Source of the DNA: Lachnospiraceae bacterium UBA7729
GTDB lineage: Bacteria > Bacillota > Clostridia > Lachnospirales > Lachnospiraceae
Direction: 5' to 3'
NCBI GenBank assembly: GCA_002482005.1
Contig: DLFD01000023.1
Coordinates: 33,108-46,410, forward strand
Length of the DNA: 13,303 nt
Shown here: in pieces, positions 6,507 to 13,303 of the stretch
Position numbering within the stretch: the stretch's first letter is position 1
Layout: every line of letters starts with the position of its first letter
The notes under the pieces: generated by a model
Seen by the model: only the letters and a program-made list of their open reading frames with translations
Databases searched by the model: none
Told to the model about the DNA's origin: nothing
Position numbers and translations under genes: made by a program

Positions 6507-6515
6507 AATATATCA
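6507..6515 (-). promoter_or_regulatory. Possible extended -10 promoter of the secreted-protein gene
   Basis: The minus strand carries TGATATATT (6515-6507), an extended -10 element with TATATT as the hexamer. TTGACT (6529-6524) is only 11 nt upstream, too close to serve as its -35. The assignment rests on the extended -10 alone. Initiation near 6500 would give a leader of about 80 nt containing the GC-rich hairpin. Confidence 0.3.
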
Positions 6516-6527
6516 GACTTACAAGTC
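6516..6527. promoter_or_regulatory. Short inverted repeat in the divergent promoter region
   Basis: GACTT (6516-6520) and AAGTC (6523-6527) form a 5-2-5 inverted repeat between the secreted-protein gene and the ABC operon. It abuts the possible -10 of the minus-strand gene, so it could be an operator. Arms of 5 bp are short enough to occur by chance. Confidence 0.25.
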
Positions 6528-6582
6528 AAATACAATCTCTATCAGACCCTCCGAAAGCTGTCTTTTTCCCCCCTGTTTGTGA

Positions 6583-6588
6583 TATTGT
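6583..6588 (+). promoter_or_regulatory. Possible -10 box of the ABC-2 transporter operon
   Basis: TATTGT (6583-6588) is preceded by TG at the extended -10 position (TGATATTGT). No convincing -35 box is seen 16-18 nt upstream, where the sequence is a pyrimidine run (CTTTTTCCCCCC). Initiation near 6595 would give a leader of about 64 nt. Confidence 0.35.
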
Positions 6589-6658
6589 ATGGGAAGCACC
6601 GGAAAGTCCCTGTGCCCGCTCGTGTATCCAGGAACAGAAATTCTGCAAGAGGTTATCC

Positions 6659-7345
6659 ATGAAGATCAGTGCAGTACATATAAGAAAGAACTACAGGAGA
6701 AAGACAGTCCTGCAGGATGTCACATTTACAGCGGAAAGCGGTACTTTTCTCGGGATCCTGGGAGAAAACGGCTGCGGAAAGTCGACCCTTCTCTCCATCC
6801 TGGCAGGGGCGCTGAAGTGCGGGTCCGGCCAGCTGCTCTTCCAGGACGGTGAGATCAGCGCCGATCTGCTGAAGGATTCCGGACTGCGGTCAAAGGTCAT
6901 CGGTTATGTCCCTCAGACGCCTCCGCTTCTGGAAGAACTTTCCGTGAAGGACAATCTCCGCCTCTGGTACACCGGCGGGAGGAAAGTTCTCGATCAGGAG
7001 CTGGAAAGCGGTGTCCTCAGGAAGCTCGGAGTCGGAGACTTTCTCGGCACCCAGGTCTCCCGGCTTTCGGGGGGAATGAAAAAGAGAGTCTCCATCGGAT
7101 GTGCAGTCGCAAACCACCCGAAGGTCCTGGTCCTGGACGAACCGGGAGCAGCTCTCGATCTTGTATGCAAACAGGTGATCGTTGATTATCTGAAAGACTT
7201 CTGCGAAAAGGGCGGCATCGCCGTGATGGCTTCCCACGAGATCCTTGAGATCTCTTCCTGCACGAGGACGTCGATCCTGAAAGACGGAGTCCTTGTCCCT
7301 TACACTTACGACGGCAATGTAGAGAAGCTGGTCAGCGAATTATGA
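6659..7345 (+). CDS. ABC transporter ATP-binding protein
   Basis: A 228-residue nucleotide-binding subunit that powers the two permeases encoded downstream. Walker A GENGCGKS is at 35-42, the Q-loop Gln at 86 (YVPQTPP), the ABC signature LSGGM at 136-140, Walker B VLVLDEP at 156-162 and the switch histidine in ASHE near 193. All catalytic residues are present. It has no membrane domain and lacks the extra C-terminal domain seen in some drug and polysaccharide exporters. The ATG at 6659 has AAGAGG 6 nt upstream. Its stop overlaps the next start by 4 bp (ATGA), a sign of translational coupling. The domain class is that of ABC-2 exporters (antibiotic, peptide or sodium efflux types); the substrate cannot be read from the ATPase. 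Confidence 0.95.
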   Translation: MKISAVHIRKNYRRKTVLQDVTFTAESGTFLGILGENGCGKSTLLSILAGALKCGSGQLLFQDGEISADLLKDSGLRSKVIGYVPQTPPLLEELSVKDNLRLWYTGGRKVLDQELESGVLRKLGVGDFLGTQVSRLSGGMKKRVSIGCAVANHPKVLVLDEPGAALDLVCKQVIVDYLKDFCEKGGIAVMASHEILEISSCTRTSILKDGVLVPYTYDGNVEKLVSEL

Positions 7346-8616
7346 AGCGTTTTCTTACCTATACATATCTGCAGATCAAAAAGATCCTGAAGACCTATCC
7401 GGCCATGCTGCTTATGACCTTGCTGCTGACTCTGGTCCTCGGCGCCATGCTCTATGTTCAGACAAGACATGCTTCCAATGCCATGAATGGCAGGGAAGGC
7501 TCAAGGATCGCGATCGGCATAACCGGTGTCGATTCGTCCCCTTACCTGAAGCTTGGCCTGTCCATGCTTGAGAACATGGACCCGTCCAAGGTAGCAGTGA
7601 CATTTCAGGAAATTGACAGGGATACCGCAGCTGCAAAACTGAAAAGCGGGGAGCTTGCAGCCGTGATCGATCTTCCGGAAGGAATGACCGACAGGCTTCT
7701 GGCCGGCAATACGGATGTGGAGATCGGGCTTCTGGTCCCTGATGCAGGCGAAGGTCTCGGACCGCTCCTGATCCGTGAACTCTCCTACTGTATCTCCATC
7801 ATCATCGGCAGAATGGAGACTTCCTCCTATGTTCTGGCAGACTTCTATACGGAGAGCGGGGTCACGGACCAGGATGATATCTCCGCTGCTCAGACGGATC
7901 TCCTCAAGTCAAGCCTGAAAAAGATCCTGCAGCGCAGCCATATGTTCACCCTGAAGAAGATCAAGACAGATGCGACGATCACGATTGAAAGCTACTATCT
8001 CTGTGCCATGCTGCTCCTGCTGGTCCTTCTGATCGGCGTCATGTGTGCAGGAAGCTATATCCGTTCAGAACGTTCCCTGGAGATTCTGCTGAAGGTAAGA
8101 GGTTTCTCCTCCGCAGGGCAGATTCTTGCCGAATATCTGTCCCTCCTGGTCTTCATGGTCCTTCTCGGGGCCGTCTTTCTGCCGGCTTCCGGCCTTGGAC
8201 TGACCAGGATGCCGATCGTGTTCTCCGAACTCGGAAGTCAGTCTCCGGATTTCATGAAGAACTTTGTCATATTTATCCTGAAAGCTGCACCGATGGTGCT
8301 GATGGCCGCTTCCCTGGACACCTTTCTCTATGAGGCGGCTGACAGCCTGATCTCAGGGGTCCTTCTTCAGTTTCTGGTCATGACTGCTCTGGCATACCTC
8401 TCAGGAGTCTTCTATCCGGTCTCCAGTCTCCCGGAAGAGATACAGAAGATTGCCCCGTTTCTTCCGACAGGCCAGGCAATGCTGTATCTGAGGAAACTGC
8501 TGATCGAGGGAAGAGATGTCACATTCCACTGTGCCGTCCTCCTGCTCTATACAGCTGCCTTCCTTCTTTTCGCCTGTATCCTGCGTGAAAGAAAGATAAC
8601 GAAAGTGAGGCGCTGA
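7342..8616 (+). CDS. ABC-2-type permease, first subunit
   Basis: A 424-residue membrane subunit. A first helix (about 20-40, AMLLMTLLLTLVLGAMLYVQ) is followed by an extracytoplasmic domain of roughly 170 residues starting RIAIGITG and including a KLKSGELAAVIDLPEGM stretch typical of ABC-2 membrane proteins of the PF12698 type. A cluster of about five helices follows: YYLCAMLLLLVLLIGVM, EYLSLLVFMVLLGAVFL, KAAPMVLMAA, a segment around GVLLQFLVMTALAYLSGVFYP, and a C-terminal VLLLYTAAFLLFACI. The protein ends in a basic tail (RERKITKVRR), as expected at the cytoplasmic face. The start codon overlaps the ATPase stop. It should pair with the second permease as a heterodimer. Substrate unknown. Confidence 0.92.
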   Translation: MKRFLTYTYLQIKKILKTYPAMLLMTLLLTLVLGAMLYVQTRHASNAMNGREGSRIAIGITGVDSSPYLKLGLSMLENMDPSKVAVTFQEIDRDTAAAKLKSGELAAVIDLPEGMTDRLLAGNTDVEIGLLVPDAGEGLGPLLIRELSYCISIIIGRMETSSYVLADFYTESGVTDQDDISAAQTDLLKSSLKKILQRSHMFTLKKIKTDATITIESYYLCAMLLLLVLLIGVMCAGSYIRSERSLEILLKVRGFSSAGQILAEYLSLLVFMVLLGAVFLPASGLGLTRMPIVFSELGSQSPDFMKNFVIFILKAAPMVLMAASLDTFLYEAADSLISGVLLQFLVMTALAYLSGVFYPVSSLPEEIQKIAPFLPTGQAMLYLRKLLIEGRDVTFHCAVLLLYTAAFLLFACILRERKITKVRR

Positions 8617-8618
8617 CC

Positions 8619-9848
8619 ATGAAACATATGAAAAGAGCGATTCTCTGGTTCCTGCTTCTGAATAAACGTTTTCTGAAAAAACCGCTTCTGCTGTTCCTTC
8701 TGTGCCTGATCCCTCTGTCCGCCCTGCTTTCTTTAAGGCTTCCGGCTGGCAGCGATCTGCTCAGGATAGGTCTGAGCGCAGAGGATCCGTATGACAGCCT
8801 TGTGACGGAAGTGATCGATGGTCTTGTAAAAAGACAGAAAAACGGTGTCATCCGCTACATCTTCTATCGTTCCGGGGACGATATGCAGAGCGCAGTCCGG
8901 AAGGGAGACATTCAGCTTGGTTTCCTGTTTCCGAAGGACCTGTCTGCCCTGCTTGATGCCTATGCGGCTGTGCCGAAGTCCGGAGACGGTGGCGCCCTCG
9001 GCCTCCTTGGACAGGCACTCGGCGTCACCCAGACGAATGACGTCGATCTGGAAGCCATGAAGAAAAACCAGATCTGCGTTATATGTGCAAGCAACGATAT
9101 TGTCACGAAGCTGGAGAAGGAGCAGCTGTTCGGCAATCTGTACGGTGTGATCAGCGATCGTGTTCTGAAAGCATGGATGGACGAGCATGCCTCCGGTTTT
9201 ACCATGAACAAGGAACAAAGAGATGCGTTCCTGGATCAGGAACTCGCAAAGGAGGACATCTCAAAGAACTTCTTCCGCCTCTCATACCTGAGCGGCGTCC
9301 AGATTCAAGACAGCCGGATCGATCGCTACTATCTTTCTCCGATGAGAGGGCTCCTCGCGATCACCCTTGTCCTGATCTGCTTTGCCTCTTGTCTTTTTCT
9401 CAGCCAGGACAACCGCAGGGGACTGTTCGTATGGATCAGTCCGAAAAAAAGAGCGCTTTTCCATTACCTGTATCTCCTGGTCCCGGTGATCGACGGCGGC
9501 GTCTTCGCCTACCTTGCCCTCTTTTTATCCGGGGCTTTAGAAGGTCCGCGTGAATTTCCTGCTTTCCTTCTGTACCTGTTTGCAGTAGCCGGCTTCAGTA
9601 ATCTGGTCCGGACAGTGACCGGAAAGATCAATCTGTTTTCCGCGACCATCCCGATCGTATGCATGGGCTGCCTTTTTCTCACCCCTGTCTTCTTCGACAT
9701 CAGGATCATACCGGCAGTGCAGGGATTTCTTCCGCCCTACTTCTATCTGAAGTCCCTTCACGGGCAGATGAGTATGGCCTGGCTACTTTTGTATGCGGCG
9801 CTCACAGGTGCTGGTTCGATCCTGCTCGACAGTATCAGAAACCATTGA
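8619..9848 (+). CDS. ABC-2-type permease, second subunit
   Basis: A 409-residue membrane subunit with the same architecture as its upstream neighbour but low visible sequence identity. One N-terminal helix (about 21-40, KPLLLFLLCLIPLSALLSL) is followed by an extracytoplasmic domain of about 190 residues starting LRIGLSAEDPYDS, which parallels the RIAIGITG start in the first permease. Helices then cluster around GLLAITLVLICFASCLF, YLYLLVPVIDGGVFAYLAL, FLLYLFAVAGF, IPIVCMGCLFL and MAWLLLYAALTGAG. The start ATG at 8619 is 2 nt after the previous stop, with GTGAGG about 9 nt upstream inside the preceding gene. The gene is last in the operon and is followed by an intrinsic terminator. Two distinct permeases with one ATPase is a common layout for ABC-2 exporters of peptides or antibiotics, an inference only. 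Confidence 0.92.
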   Translation: MKHMKRAILWFLLLNKRFLKKPLLLFLLCLIPLSALLSLRLPAGSDLLRIGLSAEDPYDSLVTEVIDGLVKRQKNGVIRYIFYRSGDDMQSAVRKGDIQLGFLFPKDLSALLDAYAAVPKSGDGGALGLLGQALGVTQTNDVDLEAMKKNQICVICASNDIVTKLEKEQLFGNLYGVISDRVLKAWMDEHASGFTMNKEQRDAFLDQELAKEDISKNFFRLSYLSGVQIQDSRIDRYYLSPMRGLLAITLVLICFASCLFLSQDNRRGLFVWISPKKRALFHYLYLLVPVIDGGVFAYLALFLSGALEGPREFPAFLLYLFAVAGFSNLVRTVTGKINLFSATIPIVCMGCLFLTPVFFDIRIIPAVQGFLPPYFYLKSLHGQMSMAWLLLYAALTGAGSILLDSIRNH

Positions 9849-9855
9849 AGAAAGC

Positions 9856-9890
9856 TTCCGGAGATCCATTTCTCCGGAAATTTCTTTTCT
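9856..9890 (+). terminator. Intrinsic terminator of the ABC-2 operon
   Basis: TTCCGGAGA (9856-9864) pairs perfectly with TCTCCGGAA (9871-9879) around a 6-nt loop, followed by a T-rich tail TTTCTTTTCT (9881-9890). It begins 8 nt after the second permease stop and separates the operon from the clpB control region. Confidence 0.85.
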
Positions 9891-9896
9891 GCGGAT

Positions 9897-9923
9897 TTAG
9901 CACTCACCTATTGACAGTGCTAA
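9897..9923. promoter_or_regulatory. CIRCE operator (HrcA binding site) of clpB
   Basis: TTAGCACTC (9897-9905), a 9-nt spacer ACCTATTGA, and CAGTGCTAA (9915-9923) match the CIRCE consensus TTAGCACTC-N9-GAGTGCTAA with one mismatch (C for G at the first base of the right arm). CIRCE is the operator of the heat-shock repressor HrcA, so clpB should be repressed at normal temperature and induced when HrcA is inactivated. Confidence 0.93.
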
Positions 9924-9939
9924 CAATCGGTGCTACAAA
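9911..9939 (+). promoter_or_regulatory. clpB promoter overlapping CIRCE
   Basis: A perfect -35 box TTGACA (9911-9916) straddles the spacer and right arm of the operator. TACAAA (9934-9939), 17 nt downstream, is a plausible -10 with two mismatches. HrcA bound to CIRCE would block the -35 directly. Initiation near 9946 gives a leader of about 49 nt. Confidence 0.75.
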
Positions 9940-9994
9940 TGAAATTGCAGCAAAGAAATGACAGAATGACCCTTCAGAGAAAGGGGGTAGATTC

Positions 9995-12589
9995 ATGAAT
10001 ATACAGAAATTCACACAGAAGTCGATCGAAGCCATCAATAATCTGGAGAAGATCGCATCTGATTTCGGAAACCAGGAGATCGAGCAGGAACATCTGCTTT
10101 ACGCACTGCTCCATCAGGAGAGTTCCCTGACAGCTCAGCTGATCGAAAAGATGGGGATCGACCGCAAAGAGTTTGATAATGACCTCAGAAGAACGATCGA
10201 AGCGCGGCCGAAGGTCTCAGGCGGACAGGCCTATATCGGTCAGTACCTGAACAAGGCTCTGCTTGCCGGAGAAGATGAAGCAGGGAAGATGGGCGACAGC
10301 TATGTGGCGGTCGAGCATCTGATCCTTGCCATGATCGACAATCCTTCGCCGTCCATGGCGGAATTCTTTCGCCGCCAGGGCATGACCCGCGAAAAGTTTC
10401 TGCAGGCCCTGTCCACCGTAAGAGGCAACCAGACGGTGAATACGGATACTCCGGAGGATACATACAACGCTCTTGAGAAGTATGGCACGGAACTGGTCGC
10501 TAAAGCAAAACAGCAGAAGATGGACCCTATCATCGGGCGTGACGATGAGATCCGCAATGTGATCCGGATCCTCTCCAGGAAGACCAAGAACAACCCGGTC
10601 CTGATCGGGGAACCTGGCGTCGGCAAGACAGCCGTCGTGGAAGGCCTTGCACAGAGGATCGCGGCTGAGGATGTACCGGAGTCCCTGAAGAACAAGAAGA
10701 TCTTCTCGCTCGACATGGGAGCTCTCGTTGCCGGTGCAAAGTACAGAGGGGAGTTTGAGGAACGTCTGAAATCTGTTCTGAACGAAGTCTCCAAGAGCGA
10801 AGGCGAGATCATCCTGTTCATCGATGAACTCCACCTGATCGTCGGAGCCGGAAAGACGGACGGCGCCATGGATGCCGGCAACATGCTGAAGCCTATGCTT
10901 GCAAGAGGCGAGCTGCACTGCATCGGAGCCACCACTCTGGATGAATACCGCAAGTACATCGAGAAGGACGCTGCGCTCGCAAGAAGGTTTCAGCCAGTGA
11001 TGGTAGATGAGCCTACCGTGGAGGATACGATCTCCATCCTGAGGGGACTTAAGGAACGCTATGAGGTATACCATCATGTGAAGATCACCGATGGCGCTCT
11101 TGTAGCAGCTGCGTCACTCTCCCACAGATACATATCCGACAGATTTCTGCCAGACAAAGCGATCGACCTTGTCGATGAAGCCTGTGCACAGATCAAGACA
11201 GAGATCGATTCCCTCCCGACGGAGCTGGATGAGATGAACCGTAAGATCATGCAGATGCAGATTGAGGAGACTGCGCTGAAGAAAGAGACCGACAGAGCTT
11301 CCGCAGAACGTCTGGAAGTCCTTCAGAAGGAACTGGCGGACCTCCAGGAAAAGTTCAAAGCAGAGAAAGCACAGTGGGAGAATGAGAAAGCGGTCGTCTC
11401 TCATCGCAGCCAGCTGCGGGAACAGATCGAAGAGGTGAATAAGAAGATCGAGGCTGCAAAGCAGAGATCCGACCTGAATGAAGCGGCACGGCTTCAGTAT
11501 GGTGAGCTTCCTAAGCTGAAGAGCGAGCTGGAAAACGAGGAGACAAGTCTGAAGAACCAGGATCTTTCTCTCGTGCATGAATCCGTGACGGAGAATGAGA
11601 TCGCCAGAGTCGTCAGCCGCTGGACCGGAATCCCGGTCGCAAAGCTGAACCAGGGAGAACGTCAGAAGATCCTGCAGCTCGGAGACAAGCTTCATGAGCG
11701 CGTTGTAGGTCAGGACGAGGCGGTAGAGAAAGTTGTTGACAGTATCCTGCGCTCGAAGGCTGGTATCAAGGATCCAACCAGGCCGATCGGCTCTTTCCTC
11801 TTCCTCGGTCCTACAGGCGTCGGCAAGACAGAACTTGCCAAAGCCCTTGCACAGAACCTGTTTGACGATGAGAATAACATGGTGCGTATCGATATGAGTG
11901 AGTACATGGAGAAGTTCTCCGTCTCCCGCCTGATCGGAGCGCCTCCGGGATATGTAGGATACGATGAAGGCGGCCAGCTGACGGAAGCAGTCAGAAGGCA
12001 CCCGTATTCGGTCGTCCTTTTCGATGAGATCGAGAAAGCACACCCGGATGTGTTCAACATCCTTCTGCAGGTACTGGATGATGGCCGCATCACCGATTCA
12101 CAGGGTCGAACAGTCGACTTCAAGAACACGATCCTGATCATGACCTCCAACATCGGTTCACAGTATCTGCTCAGCGGTATCACGGAAGATGGAACGATCT
12201 CTGATGATGCAAAGAAGGCTGTAGACGCTGACCTGAAGTCCCACTTCAGACCTGAATTCCTCAACCGGCTGGATGAGATCGTCCTCTTCCACCCGCTGAC
12301 CCGTGACAACATCGGAAACATCATCGACCTGATGATGAATGAAGTCAATGCAAGGCTGAAAGACCAGGATATTTTGATCAGCCTGACACCTGCCGCAAAG
12401 CAGTATATCATCGACGGCGGCTACGAGCCTCAGTTCGGTGCCCGTCCGCTCCGCAGATATCTGCAGAAAAATGTTGAGACGATTGCTGCAAAGCTGATCC
12501 TGAAAGGAGAAGTCATGCAGGGAGACATCATCGTGGTCGATGTATCAGATGGAAAGCTGTCGGCAAAGGCAATGAAGGAGACTGCATGA
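9995..12589 (+). CDS. clpB: ATP-dependent chaperone ClpB (Hsp100 disaggregase)
   Basis: Hexameric cytoplasmic disaggregase that threads aggregated proteins through its pore together with DnaK. At 864 residues it is full length for ClpB. The N-terminal Clp repeat domain spans about 1-150. In NBD1, Walker A GEPGVGKT is at 205-212, pore loop KYRGEFE at 249-255 and Walker B ILFIDELH at 273-280. The coiled-coil middle domain, which marks ClpB against ClpA and ClpC, spans about 395-530. In NBD2, Walker A GPTGVGKT is at 605-612, pore loop GYVG at 652-655 and Walker B VVLFDEIE at 673-680. No IGF/L ClpP-docking loop was noted, consistent with refolding rather than proteolysis. The ATG at 9995 has AAAGGGGG upstream. 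It is monocistronic, with its own CIRCE-controlled promoter and terminators. Confidence 0.98.
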   Translation: MNIQKFTQKSIEAINNLEKIASDFGNQEIEQEHLLYALLHQESSLTAQLIEKMGIDRKEFDNDLRRTIEARPKVSGGQAYIGQYLNKALLAGEDEAGKMGDSYVAVEHLILAMIDNPSPSMAEFFRRQGMTREKFLQALSTVRGNQTVNTDTPEDTYNALEKYGTELVAKAKQQKMDPIIGRDDEIRNVIRILSRKTKNNPVLIGEPGVGKTAVVEGLAQRIAAEDVPESLKNKKIFSLDMGALVAGAKYRGEFEERLKSVLNEVSKSEGEIILFIDELHLIVGAGKTDGAMDAGNMLKPMLARGELHCIGATTLDEYRKYIEKDAALARRFQPVMVDEPTVEDTISILRGLKERYEVYHHVKITDGALVAAASLSHRYISDRFLPDKAIDLVDEACAQIKTEIDSLPTELDEMNRKIMQMQIEETALKKETDRASAERLEVLQKELADLQEKFKAEKAQWENEKAVVSHRSQLREQIEEVNKKIEAAKQRSDLNEAARLQYGELPKLKSELENEETSLKNQDLSLVHESVTENEIARVVSRWTGIPVAKLNQGERQKILQLGDKLHERVVGQDEAVEKVVDSILRSKAGIKDPTRPIGSFLFLGPTGVGKTELAKALAQNLFDDENNMVRIDMSEYMEKFSVSRLIGAPPGYVGYDEGGQLTEAVRRHPYSVVLFDEIEKAHPDVFNILLQVLDDGRITDSQGRTVDFKNTILIMTSNIGSQYLLSGITEDGTISDDAKKAVDADLKSHFRPEFLNRLDEIVLFHPLTRDNIGNIIDLMMNEVNARLKDQDILISLTPAAKQYIIDGGYEPQFGARPLRRYLQKNVETIAAKLILKGEVMQGDIIVVDVSDGKLSAKAMKETA

Positions 12590-12630
12590 TAGTCCCTTCC
12601 GGCCATCTGTCTGAATGCTGATCTGGAAAA

Positions 12631-12663
12631 TGCAAAAAGGCCGCCGCCGGCGGCCTTTTTGCA
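12631..12663. terminator. Strong bidirectional terminator after clpB
   Basis: TGCAAAAAGGCCGCC (12631-12645) and GGCGGCCTTTTTGCA (12649-12663) form a perfect 15-bp stem with a 3-nt GCC loop. The TTTTT run lies in the right arm, and AAAAA in the left arm gives the same on the minus strand. It is 42 nt after the clpB stop. Confidence 0.9.
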
Positions 12664-12676
12664 TCCTATGGGTTAC

Positions 12677-12714
12677 AAAGAGGAGGATTCCCACGAGGGG
12701 AATCCTCCTCTTTT
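12677..12714. terminator. Second hairpin terminator, between clpB and the P60 gene
   Basis: AAAGAGGAGGATTCCC (12677-12692) pairs with GGGAATCCTCCTCTTT (12698-12713) over 16 bp with a 5-nt ACGAG loop. On the plus strand it is followed by TTTT and CATT. On the minus strand it is the first hairpin after the P60 stop at 12749, with CTCTTT running into GTAACC. It probably serves the P60 gene as well as being a backup for clpB. Apart from the two hairpins nothing else is seen in 12590-12748. Confidence 0.75.
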
Positions 12715-12748
12715 CATTCTACAGCAGATCAATGTCTCTGGTCCCCGA

Positions 12749-13303
12749 TCAGACGACTCTGCATGCGCCTACCAGATTCATACTGTAAAGGCTGCCGTAG
12801 CAGATGCCGGAATTCTCATTCGCAGCGTGGATGATGGAACCATTGCCTGCATAGATCGCGACATGATCGATTCCAGATCCGCTGTTGTTGTAGAATACCA
12901 GGTCACCTGGTGCAAGCTGATCAGTAGAGATCTGGGTGCCGCATCCAAGCTGGGATGCCGCATAATGCGGAAGCGATACTCCGAAGTTTGAAAAGACCGC
13001 TGCAGTGAATCCCGAACAGTCAGCACCGTCAGTCAGGCTGCTGCCGCCCCATACATAAGGATTACCGACAAACTGGGAAGCATAGGCAACAACTGCTGCT
13101 CCGGTTGCGGATGCCGCAGGTGCAGATGCTTCGGTCGCAGGAGTCTCTGTTTCAGGAACTGATGCCTCGGTCTCTGGAGCCGGTGCCTCAGTCTCAGGAG
13201 CCGGCGTCTCGGTCTCTGGCACATAACTCTCCGTCTCCGGAGCCGGTGCCTCGGTCTCTGGCACATAGCTCTCCGTCTCCGGAGCCGGTGCCTCGGTCTC
13301 TGG
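12749..13303 (-). CDS. NlpC/P60 cell-wall hydrolase, N-terminus off the window
   Basis: The last 184 residues of a secreted peptidoglycan peptidase; the frame is still open at the right edge, so the signal peptide and any upstream domains lie beyond 13303. The visible part starts with a Pro-Glu-Thr-Ala linker (PETEAPAPETESYV repeats, then PATEASAPAAS), followed by an NlpC/P60 domain of about 115 residues. The catalytic cysteine is in DGADCSGF (codon 13016-13018), and the base histidine is in GIDHVAIYAG, with HAANENSG supplying the third polar position. These enzymes cleave stem-peptide bonds, usually D-Glu to diamino acid, in growth, daughter-cell separation or remodelling. The linker probably spans the wall. 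The GTG at 13264 could serve as a start codon but sits inside the repeat and has no support. Confidence 0.93.
   Translation of the reverse strand, partial: PETEAPAPETESYVPETEAPAPETESYVPETETPAPETEAPAPETEASVPETETPATEASAPAASATGAAVVAYASQFVGNPYVWGGSSLTDGADCSGFTAAVFSNFGVSLPHYAASQLGCGTQISTDQLAPGDLVFYNNSGSGIDHVAIYAGNGSIIHAANENSGICYGSLYSMNLVGACRVV
13211..13303. repeat. 42-bp tandem repeats coding the PET linker
   Basis: Two 42-bp copies (13211-13252 and 13253-13294) differ at a single base (A at 13226, G at 13268). The third copy begins at 13295 and leaves the window. Each encodes the 14-residue unit PETEAPAPETESYV on the minus strand. Near-identity at the DNA level, including synonymous sites, suggests recent duplication and probable length variation between strains. 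More diverged copies lie at 13139-13210. Confidence 0.85.

Noticed and set aside
11114..12043. 309-residue minus-strand open frame in clpB
   Set aside because: Fully antisense to the highly conserved ClpB middle domain and NBD2.

Overview
The window looks like a chromosomal segment of a Gram-positive anaerobe in the Clostridia, most likely a Lachnospiraceae-type gut bacterium. The evidence is moderate-to-high GC, Firmicutes-type ribosome binding sites (AGGAG, AAAGGGGG), a CIRCE operator in front of clpB, a DUF4250-type micro-protein next to a flavodoxin, and a secreted NlpC/P60 hydrolase with a Pro-Glu-Thr repeat linker. Genus and species cannot be fixed from the sequence alone. No tRNA, rRNA, CRISPR array, insertion sequence or phage gene was seen.

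Layout, left to right. Positions 1-143 are non-coding and hold two strong hairpins. The next block is on the minus strand and reads from about 3600 down to 144: a sigma-A-like promoter, a small gene that appears frameshifted (3339-3564), rarA (replication-fork AAA+ ATPase) and argS (arginyl-tRNA synthetase). At 3651-3750 lies a perfectly phased array of four 25-bp repeats. It is flanked on one side by the -35 box of the rarA-side promoter and on the other by the -35 box of a near-consensus promoter firing right. That right-hand promoter drives a DUF4250-like 59-residue protein and a flavodoxin-family protein (3822-4506). A long inverted repeat at 4590-4638 separates the flavodoxin from a convergent gene for a 564-residue secreted protein of unknown function (4725-6419, minus strand).

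Divergent from the secreted-protein gene is a tightly packed three-gene ABC-2-type transporter operon (6659-9848): one ATPase and two different permeases with overlapping or nearly touching ends, closed by an intrinsic terminator. Then comes clpB (9995-12589), the protein-disaggregating Hsp100 chaperone, with a CIRCE/HrcA operator overlapping its promoter. Two strong hairpins follow, and the window ends inside a minus-strand NlpC/P60 cell-wall hydrolase whose N-terminal part lies off the right edge.

Most of the window is ordinary housekeeping. The parts that deserve attention are the 100-bp repeat array exactly filling the gap between two divergent promoters, the apparently frameshifted small gene ahead of rarA, and the uncharacterised secreted protein paired with the ABC-2 exporter. 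I did not see a clear undescribed multi-gene defence or biosynthetic system.
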